The notes: generated from the letters alone by a model not told the origin. Counted from the stretch's first letter, positions 16,114 to 24,944 are shown. The stretch: 64,000 bases of DNA from an uncultured Clostridia bacterium (GCA_945872615.1 CAMBZZ010000002.1:185372-249371); one strand, 5' to 3'. Program-made: numbers and translations.

Positions 16114-16165
16114 GCGGTTTTGACTTAAGTTTTTGTTATTTGACGACAAGTTTACCAATTTGATA

Positions 16166-16194
16166 TTGACAAATTATAATATTTTAATTAAAAT
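16166..16194 (+). promoter_or_regulatory. Promoter of the plsX-rnc operon
   Basis: TTGACA (16166-16171), 17-bp spacer, TAAAAT (16189-16194), in an AT-rich stretch. No FapR-like palindrome was evident. Confidence 0.7.
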
Positions 16195-16220
16195 ATAAAA
16201 TGATATACTATGGAGGCTCT

Positions 16221-17261
16221 ATGGACAATACGAGAGTAATTTTGGACTGCTACGGCGGGGACAACTGTCCGCAAGCGGCGGTGGAGGGCGCTATCGAGGC
16301 GTTGAATAAGGATAATACCGTCAGCGTGGTACTCACGGGCAAAAAGCAAGAGATAGAAAGTCTGTTGGCAACTTGCGAGTACGATCGCACGAGATTGGAA
16401 ATAATCGATGCAGACGAGGTTATCACCAACGACGACTCTCCCGCAATCGCTATTAGGCATAAGAAGAATTCTTCTATGGTGTTGGGACTTAGGTATCTTG
16501 CCGACGGGGGCGCCGACGCAATGGTGTCTTCCGGCAATACGGGGGCTTTGCTTACGGGAGCGAGCTTAATTGTCAAACGGCTTGACGGCGTGACGAGAGC
16601 TTCGCTATCGGCAGTTAGTCCGCAAGTGGAAGACGGGAAGTACGTGGTCATCGTTGACGGCGGAGCCAACGTCGATTGCAAAGCCGAGATGCTGTTGGAG
16701 TTTGCCGTAATGGGCGACGCCTTGATGAAATCGTGCTACGGCGTGGATAACCCTAGAGTGGCTTTGCTCAGCAACGGAGCGGAGGAAGAAAAGGGCAACG
16801 CTTTGACCAAAGAGGCGCACGCCTTGCTCAAAGAGAGCAACCTCAACTTCGTTGGCAATATCGAGGCGAGATATTTGATGAACGACGTTGCCGACGTGGT
16901 GGTGACCGACGGCTGGGCGGGCAATATGGTCATCAAAGCCAGCGAGGGTATGGCTCTCAATATGTTCGAACTCATCAAGCGAAATATCAAGAGCGGCGGA
17001 CTTAGAGCAAGGCTCGGCTATCTAATGCTAAAGCCCGCTCTGAGAGGCGTCAAGAAGAAGTTTAACAGCGACGAAATCGGCGGCGGTATATTCCTAGGCG
17101 TCAACAAAGTGGTGATGAAAGCGCACGGCTCGTCGAGTGCCAAGGCGTTTTGTAATGCGATACTTGCTTGCGCGCAAGCGGTACGAAACGGCACGGTGGA
17201 CAAGATTCGTCAAGGTTTGGCGGAAAACGCTCACCTAAAGCAAAAGGAAAATAAGGCTTAA
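16221..17261 (+). CDS. plsX: Phosphate acyltransferase PlsX
   Basis: A 346-residue PlsX. It has the N-terminal DCYGGDNCP (a variant of DAMGGD), SSGNTGALL, DGGANVDCK and DGWAGNMVIKASEG. It converts acyl-ACP to acyl phosphate for PlsY, the first step of phospholipid synthesis in Gram-positives. ATG 16221 follows TGGAGG at good spacing, so an ATG at 16200 is rejected. Rnc follows 2 bp later; acpP and fabD, often found between them, are absent. Confidence 0.95.
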   Translation: MDNTRVILDCYGGDNCPQAAVEGAIEALNKDNTVSVVLTGKKQEIESLLATCEYDRTRLEIIDADEVITNDDSPAIAIRHKKNSSMVLGLRYLADGGADAMVSSGNTGALLTGASLIVKRLDGVTRASLSAVSPQVEDGKYVVIVDGGANVDCKAEMLLEFAVMGDALMKSCYGVDNPRVALLSNGAEEEKGNALTKEAHALLKESNLNFVGNIEARYLMNDVADVVVTDGWAGNMVIKASEGMALNMFELIKRNIKSGGLRARLGYLMLKPALRGVKKKFNSDEIGGGIFLGVNKVVMKAHGSSSAKAFCNAILACAQAVRNGTVDKIRQGLAENAHLKQKENKA

Positions 17262-17263
17262 TT

Positions 17264-17917
17264 ATGTCCAAAAAATTGGAAAAACTGATAGGATATACGT
17301 TTGGCGACCCATCGCTTCTTACTACCGCGCTCACACATTCTTCTTACGGGCATAGACACGGCGTGCCCGACTACGAGAGATTAGAATTTTTGGGCGACAG
17401 CGTATTGGATATGGTGATTAGCGAAGAGCTGTATAAGCAATATCCGCGCGACGACGAAGGTACTCTGACTACCAAACGAGCCTTTATCGTCAAGGGCGAA
17501 ACGTTGAAGAAAGTTTCACTATCTATGGGACTTGACAAGTATATGCTTATATTGGACAACGCCGTGGTGGACAAGGCATATAGTGACGTGTTCGAGTCTA
17601 TTATCGGTGCGATTTTTTTGGACGGGGGATACGGACAAGCCAAAGACTTCGTGTTGAGGAAACTGCAAAACTATATCGAATATACCAAAATCGACGCCAA
17701 AGAAGATTACAAATCCCGCCTCAAAGAGATGTTCGAGGGCGAAAAGATAGAGTATCGATTGGTGGCAAAAGAGGGTAGCGACAACGAACCGATATTTACC
17801 GTTAGATTGTTGCTTGGCGGAAAAGTGATAGCCGAAGAAAAGGGCAACAGAAAAAAACAAGCGGAACAAAAATGCGCTCAAGCGGCGCTGAAAATAGTAG
17901 AGAAAAATAATAAATGA
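17264..17917 (+). CDS. rnc: Ribonuclease III
   Basis: A 217-residue enzyme. The RNase III signature ERLEFLGDSVL lies at 38-48 with catalytic E41 and D45, and the second acidic pair is in SDVFESIIGAIF. A C-terminal dsRNA-binding domain ends in GNRKKQAEQKCAQAAL. It processes rRNA precursors and structured mRNAs. It starts 2 bp after plsX. In most relatives smc follows; here an LRR gene lies between. Confidence 0.96.
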   Translation: MSKKLEKLIGYTFGDPSLLTTALTHSSYGHRHGVPDYERLEFLGDSVLDMVISEELYKQYPRDDEGTLTTKRAFIVKGETLKKVSLSMGLDKYMLILDNAVVDKAYSDVFESIIGAIFLDGGYGQAKDFVLRKLQNYIEYTKIDAKEDYKSRLKEMFEGEKIEYRLVAKEGSDNEPIFTVRLLLGGKVIAEEKGNRKKQAEQKCAQAALKIVEKNNK

Positions 17918-17955
17918 CAAAAACGAAATTTTAATCATGTTGCGGAGGAAAAAAT

Positions 17956-18750
17956 ATGTGTTTTGAAACCAAAAAGGAAAGATTAGAAAAAAACAAAAAG
18001 ACGCTTGCCGATTGCGTGGTTGACGTGGATACTATGATTGCTATCGTAGACGGACATGCTACCACGGTAGAAAAACTGAGCAAAATAAAGGAAAAATTGG
18101 CAAATACCAACCCTTCTTCGGAAAAAGAAGTGGTAAAAATGGACAAAAAAATCAAAAATTATATCGCCAAAGTGTCCAAAAAGATTAAGAAATATTCTGT
18201 AAGCGGCAAACTATACAAGGTAGAAAAAGACCTCAAGAAGCTGGAGATTATGATTGTGGAAAGAGGTTGCGTAAGTAGAAAAAGTTGCCCTTGCGACGAA
18301 AAAGACTTCGTCATCAAAGACGGCGTTTTGACGGCTTACAAGGGCAACGATAGCGTGGTTGTGTTGCCTAATAGCGTCAAAATCGTGGGTGAAAAGGCAT
18401 TCTATTACAACGAAAGTATTAGCGAAGTGGAACTTAGCTCTAGTGTGCATACTATTATGTCCAAAGCTTTCGAGGGTTGCAGAGCTCTCAACTACTTCGT
18501 GGCACACGAGGGATTGTCTTCAATCGGCGACGACGCCTTCTATAATTGCACTTCGCTCAGCGAAGTGGTATTGGAAGAAGGCTTGACTACCATAGGCAGA
18601 TACGCCTTTGCCAAGTGCCCTAACTTGTATGCAATCAAGTTGCCTAAGAGCGTGGTTAAGATAGGCGAAAAAGCCTTCTTGTTAGATAGAAATATAGTGG
18701 GCAAGACCAAGAGAAAAATCAAGAGAATCAACAAAAAAGCATTGGGCTAA
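17956..18750 (+). CDS. Cytoplasmic coiled-coil plus BspA-type leucine-rich repeat protein
   Basis: A 264-residue protein in two parts. Residues 1-105 are lysine-rich helices, probably a coiled coil, ending in a cysteine cluster (CVSRKSCPCDE). Residues 115-255 hold about five BspA-type LRR_5 repeats with the pattern 'IGEKAF...L..I.LP.SV..I'. There is no signal peptide or cell-wall anchor, unlike most BspA-like surface proteins. It sits between rnc and smc with its own GCGGAGG ribosome binding site, and smc starts 10 bp after it. No known function; the location is unusual. Confidence 0.75.
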   Translation: MCFETKKERLEKNKKTLADCVVDVDTMIAIVDGHATTVEKLSKIKEKLANTNPSSEKEVVKMDKKIKNYIAKVSKKIKKYSVSGKLYKVEKDLKKLEIMIVERGCVSRKSCPCDEKDFVIKDGVLTAYKGNDSVVVLPNSVKIVGEKAFYYNESISEVELSSSVHTIMSKAFEGCRALNYFVAHEGLSSIGDDAFYNCTSLSEVVLEEGLTTIGRYAFAKCPNLYAIKLPKSVVKIGEKAFLLDRNIVGKTKRKIKRINKKALG

Positions 18751-18760
18751 GAGGTAAAAA

Positions 18761-21700
18761 TTGAATTTTAAGAGAATAGAAGTATTTGGATTTAAGTCCT
18801 TTGCCGACAAGGTTGAGGTCAACTTCGACGACGGAATTACCGGTATCGTAGGTCCTAACGGATGCGGAAAGAGCAACGTTGCCGACACGATAAGGTGGGT
18901 GCTGGGCGAACAGAGCGCAAGATTGCTGAGAGGTAAGAGCATGCAAGACGTTATCTTCAACGGTACTGCACGCCGTAAGCCTCTTTCGTATTGCGAGGCT
19001 TCGCTCGTATTTGACAATTCCAAACGCATATTTCCCGACTTCGAATACGAAGAGGTCATCATCACTCGAAAACTTTATCGTTCGGGCGAGAGTGAATATC
19101 TCATCAACAAGACCCCTTGCCGTCTAAAGGACGTGCAAGACTTGATACGCGACACGGGACTTGGTAGAGAGGGCTATAGTATCGTAGGTCAAGGTCGTAT
19201 CGACGAAATCGTCAATGCAAGACCAAAAGATAGACGTAGTATATTCGAGGATGCTGCGGGTATACTCAAATTTAAGCAACGCAAAATCGAATCGGAGCGA
19301 AAACTTGCGCGTACACAAGAGAATATCCAACAGCTCGACTATATTATCAAAGAAGCCGAGCGTATCTTGGGACCGCTCGAAAAGCAAGCGAACGACGCCA
19401 AGAAGTTTTTGGAATTGCGTGATAGATTGAGGGTGCTCGAAGCCAACGAGTACATATTCAAATACGAAAACAACGACGGACAAAAGAAGGCTATCCAAGC
19501 TAAATTGACGGGCATAGAGGAAGAATGTGCCCTCAAAGAGAACGCCGTCAAAGAGATAGAAGAAAAGTATAGCAAAAAGATAAACGAGCAAAACGACGTG
19601 GACAATTATATCTCTCAACTTAGAGATAGACAGACGGAGATGGCGGTATACGCCGAGTCGATAAAGGGTCAGGGAAGTACCTTGAGCGAGCGTATCTCCC
19701 AACTCAAAAGTCAACGCAAAGATTACGCCGACAGAATAGTGTCGTACGAGGAAGAAATCGACAAAAAGTCGATACAGCTCGATGATTTTTGCAGTAGGCT
19801 CAATATGGAAAACGAGGACAAGGCGGATAAGGAGGCTCGTCTCAGAGCCTTGGATAGAGAGTACCTTGGGCTTGTGGGTGAGATTGCGTCGGGCGAGAGA
19901 ATGATAGAGGAATCCAACTCCGAACTGCTCAAAGCTATAGAGAGCATAGGCGAAATCAAAGCCGACCTAGGCAAGCTGGGCGCGGAGAGAGATATCTCGC
20001 TCACCCGAATTGCCGAGCTAAAGCAAGAGATAGACGACGTCAAGAGCCGTATAGAGAGCGACGAAAGACTAAAACGTAACTACGAAGAGTCGGTGGAGAG
20101 GTTTAGGAAGGACAAGTCCAAACTCGCCCAAAACAAAAACGAAGTTATGGTCGAGGTGGCTGAGCTAAAAGCCAGAGTGGAAAAGGCAAGAGAAGATGCC
20201 AAAAACCTTATGGGTAGCATTCAGTCCTTCGAGATGAAGTGCAAAATACTCACCGACCTCAAAAACGAGTACGGAAGCTTCGGCGGAGCGGTGCAAAGGC
20301 TTATGCAAGCCTCCAAAAAGGACGAGTCGGTAGGCAGTCGCATTCAAGGCTTGGTGGCGGAACTTATCAGCGTGCCGAGAGAACTGGAGACGGCTATTGA
20401 AATGGCGCTAGGCAACAATATGCAAAATATCGTCACAGAGGACGAAGAGGACGCCAAGTACCTAATAGAATACCTCAAAGTCAATAGGTTGGGTAGAGTG
20501 ACCTTCTTGCCTATGACGGCGTACAAACCGAGAGACTTGGAGAGCGTATATATGCCAATCCTTAGAGAAAAGGGTTGTCTCGGCATTGCTTCCAAACTCA
20601 TCTCTTACGACGACAAGTATTACAATATCTTTTCGGGGCTACTCGGTCGCACCTTGATATGCGAGGATATGGACTGCGCTGTTGCGATATCCAAAAAGTA
20701 CCGTTACGCAGTCAAAATCGTCACCTTGCAGGGCGACGTAATCAATACGACGGGTAGTATGACGGGTGGCTCAAAGAAGTCGGATTCCTCCAACGTCCTC
20801 AGTCAAGAGCGCGAGATAGAAAACGCGACCAAGATGCTAGCCAAAGCCAAAGAAAACTACGCCGAGGCTATGCGTATATTCAAGCAAGGCAACGAAGAAC
20901 TTGAAGAGTTGCAAGCGCAACTGAGCGAATACGAAGAAGAAGTCAAAAACGCCGAAGTTGCTTACGCTACCGAAAACGGCAAGTTGGACAAGGTTGTGTC
21001 CAAACTCGGTGAATTGCTCGACACTTTGCACAACCGCACCACCCAAAAGCAAGTCTTGGAAGCCAAGGTCAAGTACATAGACGAGGCTATCGCCAATATA
21101 GACCGCAAGGGTATGGACGTGCAAGGTGCAAGAAACAACGCCGACGACGAAGCAATCAAACGCAAAGCCGAGTTTGACGCCAAGAAAAAGCGCAAGGACG
21201 AGTTGTCGGGACTTATCACCGACGTCAAGGTGAAAATCTCAACTATCGAGAGCGAAATAGATAGTCTAAACGCCAATATCGAGCGTGTGCAAGGCGAAAT
21301 TGCGGGACTAAAAGAGTCGCTTGCAAATGCCAAGAAGATTGTGGCAAGTCTTGACGAGAAGATTTATCAAACCGAAAACAACCTCAACACGGCAGTGGTG
21401 AGCGAAGAGGACAAAAAGCAATATCAAGCCCTCATCGACAAGATTAATTCTTTGGACGACTACAAGAAAAAGTTGAGCGCGGAGATAGTGTCGCTCAACG
21501 CCGACAAGGACGCTCTATCCAAGGAGATTTTGTCACTGAGCGAAGCCAAAATCAAACAACAAAACGCACTCGAGAAGATAGACGAGTTGATGACGGCACT
21601 GCAAATACATATTGCCGAAGAGTACAACTTGGACTACGACGGTTGCCTATTGTACAAGCAAGACGACTTTGACCCTATATCTAGCCAGAGCGAAATCAAC

Positions 21701-22360
21701 AAACTCAAGCGCGAAAAGAACGCTCTCGGCGCGGTCAACGTCGACGCGATAGAACAATTCCGCATCGAAGGCGAGATTTACGCCGAGCGAAAACTTCAAC
21801 GCGACGATATGCAACAGACGGCGGACGACCTCAAGAAGATTATCGCAGAGATGGCAAAGGAAATGAAGACTCGCTTCGATAGCGAATTCCAAAAAATCAA
21901 CGCCAACTTCTCGGCAGTATTCAAAGAACTCTTTGGCGGCGGCAACGGCAAGTTGGTCATAGAGGACGTAGAAGAGGGCGAAGACCCACTCGAGGCAGGT
22001 ATAGAGATTTACGCCGAATTGCCGGGCAAGACTCTCAAGTCGTTGACCTTGTATAGCGGTGGAGAAAAGGCGCTCATAGCAATAGCGATACTCTTTGCGA
22101 TACTCAAACTCAAGCCAATGCCATTCTGCGTGCTTGACGAGATAGAAGCGGCACTCGACGACGCCAACGCGGGCTTGTTCGCCAAATACCTCAGTAGATT
22201 TAGCAAAGGCACGCAATTTATCGTCATCACCCACCGTAAGCCTACTATGGAACTTGCAGACAGACTATACGGCGTAACCATGCAGGAGAAGGGTGTGTCG
22301 AAGATGGTGTCGGTGTCGCTAGCGGAGGCGGTTAAGCACAGTTCCTCTGACAATGAGTGA
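18761..22360 (+). CDS. smc: Chromosome segregation ATPase SMC
   Basis: A 1199-residue SMC of normal length. Residues 31-39 are the Walker A GPNGCGKSN. Long coiled coils flank a hinge at about 525-670 that includes GSMTGGS. The C-terminal head carries the LYSGGEKALIAIA signature and the Walker B VLDEIEAALDD. With ScpA and ScpB it would form condensin. Translation starts at TTG 18761, chosen because GAGGT precedes it and the family N terminus (FKRIEVFGFKSFADK) follows at once. It is followed by a gene-free repeat region rather than directly by ftsY. Confidence 0.97.
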   Translation: MNFKRIEVFGFKSFADKVEVNFDDGITGIVGPNGCGKSNVADTIRWVLGEQSARLLRGKSMQDVIFNGTARRKPLSYCEASLVFDNSKRIFPDFEYEEVIITRKLYRSGESEYLINKTPCRLKDVQDLIRDTGLGREGYSIVGQGRIDEIVNARPKDRRSIFEDAAGILKFKQRKIESERKLARTQENIQQLDYIIKEAERILGPLEKQANDAKKFLELRDRLRVLEANEYIFKYENNDGQKKAIQAKLTGIEEECALKENAVKEIEEKYSKKINEQNDVDNYISQLRDRQTEMAVYAESIKGQGSTLSERISQLKSQRKDYADRIVSYEEEIDKKSIQLDDFCSRLNMENEDKADKEARLRALDREYLGLVGEIASGERMIEESNSELLKAIESIGEIKADLGKLGAERDISLTRIAELKQEIDDVKSRIESDERLKRNYEESVERFRKDKSKLAQNKNEVMVEVAELKARVEKAREDAKNLMGSIQSFEMKCKILTDLKNEYGSFGGAVQRLMQASKKDESVGSRIQGLVAELISVPRELETAIEMALGNNMQNIVTEDEEDAKYLIEYLKVNRLGRVTFLPMTAYKPRDLESVYMPILREKGCLGIASKLISYDDKYYNIFSGLLGRTLICEDMDCAVAISKKYRYAVKIVTLQGDVINTTGSMTGGSKKSDSSNVLSQEREIENATKMLAKAKENYAEAMRIFKQGNEELEELQAQLSEYEEEVKNAEVAYATENGKLDKVVSKLGELLDTLHNRTTQKQVLEAKVKYIDEAIANIDRKGMDVQGARNNADDEAIKRKAEFDAKKKRKDELSGLITDVKVKISTIESEIDSLNANIERVQGEIAGLKESLANAKKIVASLDEKIYQTENNLNTAVVSEEDKKQYQALIDKINSLDDYKKKLSAEIVSLNADKDALSKEILSLSEAKIKQQNALEKIDELMTALQIHIAEEYNLDYDGCLLYKQDDFDPISSQSEINKLKREKNALGAVNVDAIEQFRIEGEIYAERKLQRDDMQQTADDLKKIIAEMAKEMKTRFDSEFQKINANFSAVFKELFGGGNGKLVIEDVEEGEDPLEAGIEIYAELPGKTLKSLTLYSGGEKALIAIAILFAILKLKPMPFCVLDEIEAALDDANAGLFAKYLSRFSKGTQFIVITHRKPTMELADRLYGVTMQEKGVSKMVSVSLAEAVKHSSSDNE

Positions 22361-22483
22361 TGACGCCATATCTACTTCGTTATGCATTGTCGACTTTACG
22401 TTTTTGTGTAGGTCACGTACGCTCAAGTACGCTCCCCACACAAAAGCCGCAGTCTTCGCGCCTAACTCGCACCTATGGCGTCA
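22361..22483 (+). repeat. Structured repeat, copy A
   Basis: A 123-bp segment starts right after the smc stop and is bounded by the perfect 10-bp inverted arms TGACGCCATA (22361-22370) and TATGGCGTCA (22474-22483). An internal hairpin is CGTAC (22416-22420)/GTACG (22427-22431). A diverged copy in opposite orientation lies at 22601-22724. Shared blocks include TTACGTTTTTGT, GGTCAC and GCTCC. No open reading frame of note. Confidence 0.65.
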
Positions 22484-22505
22484 CGTGCGACTATAAACAA
22501 TAGAA

Positions 22506-22751
22506 AAGCCGTCCCTGTGTAAGGGAAGGGGGACCGCGAAGTGGTGGAAGGGTTGTCAAAAAAAAGATAAGCAATCCCTACACTTGGCATAGTCGGCTCG
22601 CTCACGGCGTAGATGCAAGTAAGACAAGGAGTACGCGGATTTTGTGCAGGGAGCATACTCCTTGTATGTGACCAAACAAAAACGTAAGTTACGACGCAGT
22701 ATTACGACGCATATCCGCCGTGAGACACCTTCCCTTACACAGGGACGGCTT
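22506..22751. repeat. 246-bp element with perfect 24-bp terminal inverted repeats (MITE-like)
   Basis: The 24 bp at 22506-22529 (AAGCCGTCCCTGTGTAAGGG and four more bases) recur exactly in reverse complement at 22728-22751. The interior begins with GGGACCGCGAAGTGGTGGAAGGG, a type of interspersed intergenic repeat seen in gut Clostridia, and contains repeat copy B. There is no transposase gene, so it would be non-autonomous if mobile. No target-site duplication was evident. Confidence 0.6.
22601..22724 (-). repeat. Structured repeat, copy B (inverted relative to copy A)
   Basis: A 124-bp segment bounded by CTCACGGCG (22601-22609) and CGCCGTGAG (22716-22724), perfect 9-bp inverted arms. Its reverse complement aligns along its whole length with copy A. 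The internal hairpin is CATAC (22654-22658)/GTATG (22664-22668), matching the A hairpin with a compensatory change. It lies inside the 24-bp inverted repeats. Confidence 0.6.
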
Positions 22752-22788
22752 CAAGAGGATGAGATTCCCGCGGACAGCCAAGGGCTTT

Positions 22789-22950
22789 CCTTTGCTAACG
22801 CAAAATGCAAGCAACGGAATGACAAAACGATATGTCATTGCGAACGACTGAAAGGAGTGTGGCAATCTCAAAAGGACGAGATTCTCACGGCTACAGCCTT
22901 TGCTAACGCAAAATGTACACAACGGAATGACAAAACGATATGTCATTGCG
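22789..22950. repeat. Two 54-bp direct repeats containing a palindrome
   Basis: The units at 22789-22842 and 22897-22950 share CCTTTGCTAACGCAAAATG, then AACGGAATGACAAAACGATA, then TGTCATTGCG, and differ only in a five-base stretch. Each contains the inverted repeat AATGACA/TGTCATT. A shared GAGATTC block lies before each copy. The style (palindrome, TCATTGCG, GGCAATCTC) resembles REP-like intergenic elements. No gene is present in 22361-23000. Confidence 0.7.
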
Positions 22951-23000
22951 GTGCGTGTGGACAAGTGTTTGTAAAACCTATAAAAATTTTTGAAAACGAC

Positions 23001-23029
23001 TTGAAAAGTCGGTTGCAATATAGTATCAT
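23001..23029 (+). promoter_or_regulatory. Promoter of ftsY
   Basis: TTGAAA (23001-23006), 17-bp spacer, TATCAT (23024-23029), then the ribosome binding site AAGGAG before ATG 23046. It is needed because the repeat region separates ftsY from smc. Confidence 0.6.
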
Positions 23030-23045
23030 AAGCCTAAGGAGAATT

Positions 23046-23945
23046 ATGGGATTATTCAGCAAAATAGCCGAAGGATTAAGAAAGACAAGAGAGAGCCTAT
23101 CCAAGAAGTTCTATTCGCTATTTACGGGTAGAGCACTCGACGACGACTTCTACGACGAGTTGGAAGAGGTGCTTATCTCGGGCGACGTGGGCGTAGAAGC
23201 CAGCGAACAAATCATCGAGGAACTCAAAGAGGCTTGCTATCAACAGAGAGTGTCCAAAGCCGAGCAAGCCAAGGACCTATTCAAACAAATAATGATAGAC
23301 AGTATCGACTACGAGATAGAGCCTTATTCTTATCCGTTGGTGATATTGGTGGCAGGCGTCAACGGCGTAGGCAAGACCACGGCGATAGGCAAACTGGCAA
23401 GGTACTTTACAAATCGAGGCAAATCGGTGGTACTCGCTGCGGCGGACACCTTTAGGGCGGCGGCTGCCGAACAACTCGAGGTGTGGGCAAAGCGTTCCGA
23501 CGTGCGTATCATCAAGCACGAAGAGGGTAGTGACCCTGCGGCGGTGGTATTCGACGCGCTGTCGTCGGCTAAGGCAAGAGGCACCGACGTAGTGCTAATA
23601 GACACGGCGGGTAGACTGCAAAATAAGAAAAACTTGATGAACGAACTTGGCAAAATCAACAAGGTCGTGGAGAGAGAAATGCCCGACTGCGACTACCGCA
23701 CCTATATAGTGTTGGACGCAACCACGGGACAAAACGCCGTGTCGCAAGTGGAAGCCTTTGACGAAATAATAGACGTAGACGGCATAATACTCAACAAACT
23801 TGACGGCACAGCCAAGGGCGGAGTGGTATTTGCCATATCGGTGGAGAGAGAACTGCCCGTGGTGTACGTGGGCGTAGGCGAAGGCGTGGACGACCTCGAA
23901 GAGTTCGACGCGCGCGACTTTATCCAAGGTATATTGGAGATATAA
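23046..23945 (+). CDS. ftsY: Signal recognition particle receptor FtsY
   Basis: A 299-residue SRP receptor consisting of the NG domains only, without the long acidic A domain of E. coli FtsY. The N domain is followed by GVNGVGKTT (104-112), DTFRAAA, DTAGR and NKLDGTAKGG. It docks SRP-ribosome complexes at the membrane. ATG 23046 has AAGGAG at 4 nt. The reading frame is open far upstream, but that part lies in the repeat region and is not coding. Ffh, its partner, lies 1.3 kb downstream. Confidence 0.96.
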   Translation: MGLFSKIAEGLRKTRESLSKKFYSLFTGRALDDDFYDELEEVLISGDVGVEASEQIIEELKEACYQQRVSKAEQAKDLFKQIMIDSIDYEIEPYSYPLVILVAGVNGVGKTTAIGKLARYFTNRGKSVVLAAADTFRAAAAEQLEVWAKRSDVRIIKHEEGSDPAAVVFDALSSAKARGTDVVLIDTAGRLQNKKNLMNELGKINKVVEREMPDCDYRTYIVLDATTGQNAVSQVEAFDEIIDVDGIILNKLDGTAKGGVVFAISVERELPVVYVGVGEGVDDLEEFDARDFIQGILEI

Positions 23946-23963
23946 TCAAACAAGGAGAGCAAT

Positions 23964-24821
23964 ATGTTACGCAAGCGTAGAGTGTTGACGATAGTATTGG
24001 TGCTGACGATAGTCGCCATAGTAGGCGCTATGGTCTTGTCCGCTTGTCAAATAAAACTAAACAATCCACCCGAAGACAATGACAACGTAGATACGCCCAA
24101 TGACGAGCAAGGCACAATGCAAGAGCCTGAGCAAGACACAACGCAACACCCTGAGCAAGACGCCGATACTACGCCAGACGTAACGCCCGATCCTAAGCCC
24201 CCTATAGTAGAGCAAAAAACAGAAGCGGAATATAAAGCAATGTTTGAAGCAGAGTTGCCGAGAGTGATTGAGAATTATTTTAATGAAAATTTGGCTGGTC
24301 AAGAATGGAAAAAAGTTTCTAATTGTAAAGTTAAATTGTTTAATGTAGCAGATGGCACTATTTATTTTGATTGTGTACAAGATTTTTGTAATGTTTTTAT
24401 GAGTGTAAAATCTCCTGAACTAGCAAAATGCACTTCTTATGAACAACTTAACATAACTTTAAATAATTGCACGATGACTACTGATAATATAATAGGTGTA
24501 ACCGTCCAAACCGAAACTCTTGCCAATGAAATTGCAGAATTTGCCTTGGAACAAGCAGAAGTTGTCAACTATCTTGCCGAAAATGGCATAGATGCTAGTG
24601 AACTAAAAGTCTTGAATGCAACTGAATTTTATGGTGAAAGTGGTTATTTAACAACAAATATTACACTAAAATCTGAAAATAGCATTTTTTCAGTAAAATT
24701 GGCTGGTAGAACTGGAACTTGCTCATCAGAAGAAGAATATTTAACAAAGTTTAAAAATGGATATTTAGAAAAAGTTACAATAGGTGAAACTATTGAATAT
24801 AAACAACTTACGGTAGCATAA
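23964..24821 (+). CDS. Predicted lipoprotein of unknown function
   Basis: A 285-residue protein with a basic N terminus (LRKRR), a hydrophobic segment and the lipobox LSAC (Cys 28). An acidic, Pro/Thr-rich linker with repeated EQD motifs (about 35-80) precedes a globular domain at 85-285. The domain is not recognised. From about 24230 the DNA becomes visibly more AT-rich and uses codons such as AAT, TTA and TTT that neighbours avoid. It lies between ftsY and ylxM with a strong terminator after it, so it breaks the usual ftsY-ylxM-ffh run. It is probably a later insertion. Confidence 0.7.
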   Translation: MLRKRRVLTIVLVLTIVAIVGAMVLSACQIKLNNPPEDNDNVDTPNDEQGTMQEPEQDTTQHPEQDADTTPDVTPDPKPPIVEQKTEAEYKAMFEAELPRVIENYFNENLAGQEWKKVSNCKVKLFNVADGTIYFDCVQDFCNVFMSVKSPELAKCTSYEQLNITLNNCTMTTDNIIGVTVQTETLANEIAEFALEQAEVVNYLAENGIDASELKVLNATEFYGESGYLTTNITLKSENSIFSVKLAGRTGTCSSEEEYLTKFKNGYLEKVTIGETIEYKQLTVA

Positions 24822-24841
24822 GACGGTCAATAGAGCAAATA

Positions 24842-24871
24842 AAAGCCAATCGGGATTCGGTTGGCTTTTTT
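24842..24871 (+). terminator. Strong terminator after the lipoprotein gene
   Basis: An 11-bp stem AAAGCCAATCG... paired with CGGTTGGCTTT (one G-U), five-base loop, and T6. Confidence 0.93.
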
Positions 24872-24882
24872 GATCAAAATCG

Positions 24883-24912
24883 TTGACAAGAGTATATCGG
24901 GTATGGTATAAG
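24883..24912 (+). promoter_or_regulatory. Promoter of ylxM-ffh
   Basis: Perfect TTGACA (24883-24888), 18-bp spacer, TATAAG (24907-24912), immediately after the preceding terminator. Confidence 0.7.
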
Positions 24913-24944
24913 TGTAAAGGAAAAATACTTTATAGCAGGCGGAT

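Noticed and set aside
22361..22950. CRISPR array
   Set aside because: The repeats are of three different classes, inverted or present only twice, without regular spacers or cas genes.
22644..23045. Upstream extension of ftsY by 134 codons
   Set aside because: The extension is made of repeat sequence, and ATG 23046 has a clear ribosome binding site and the family start.
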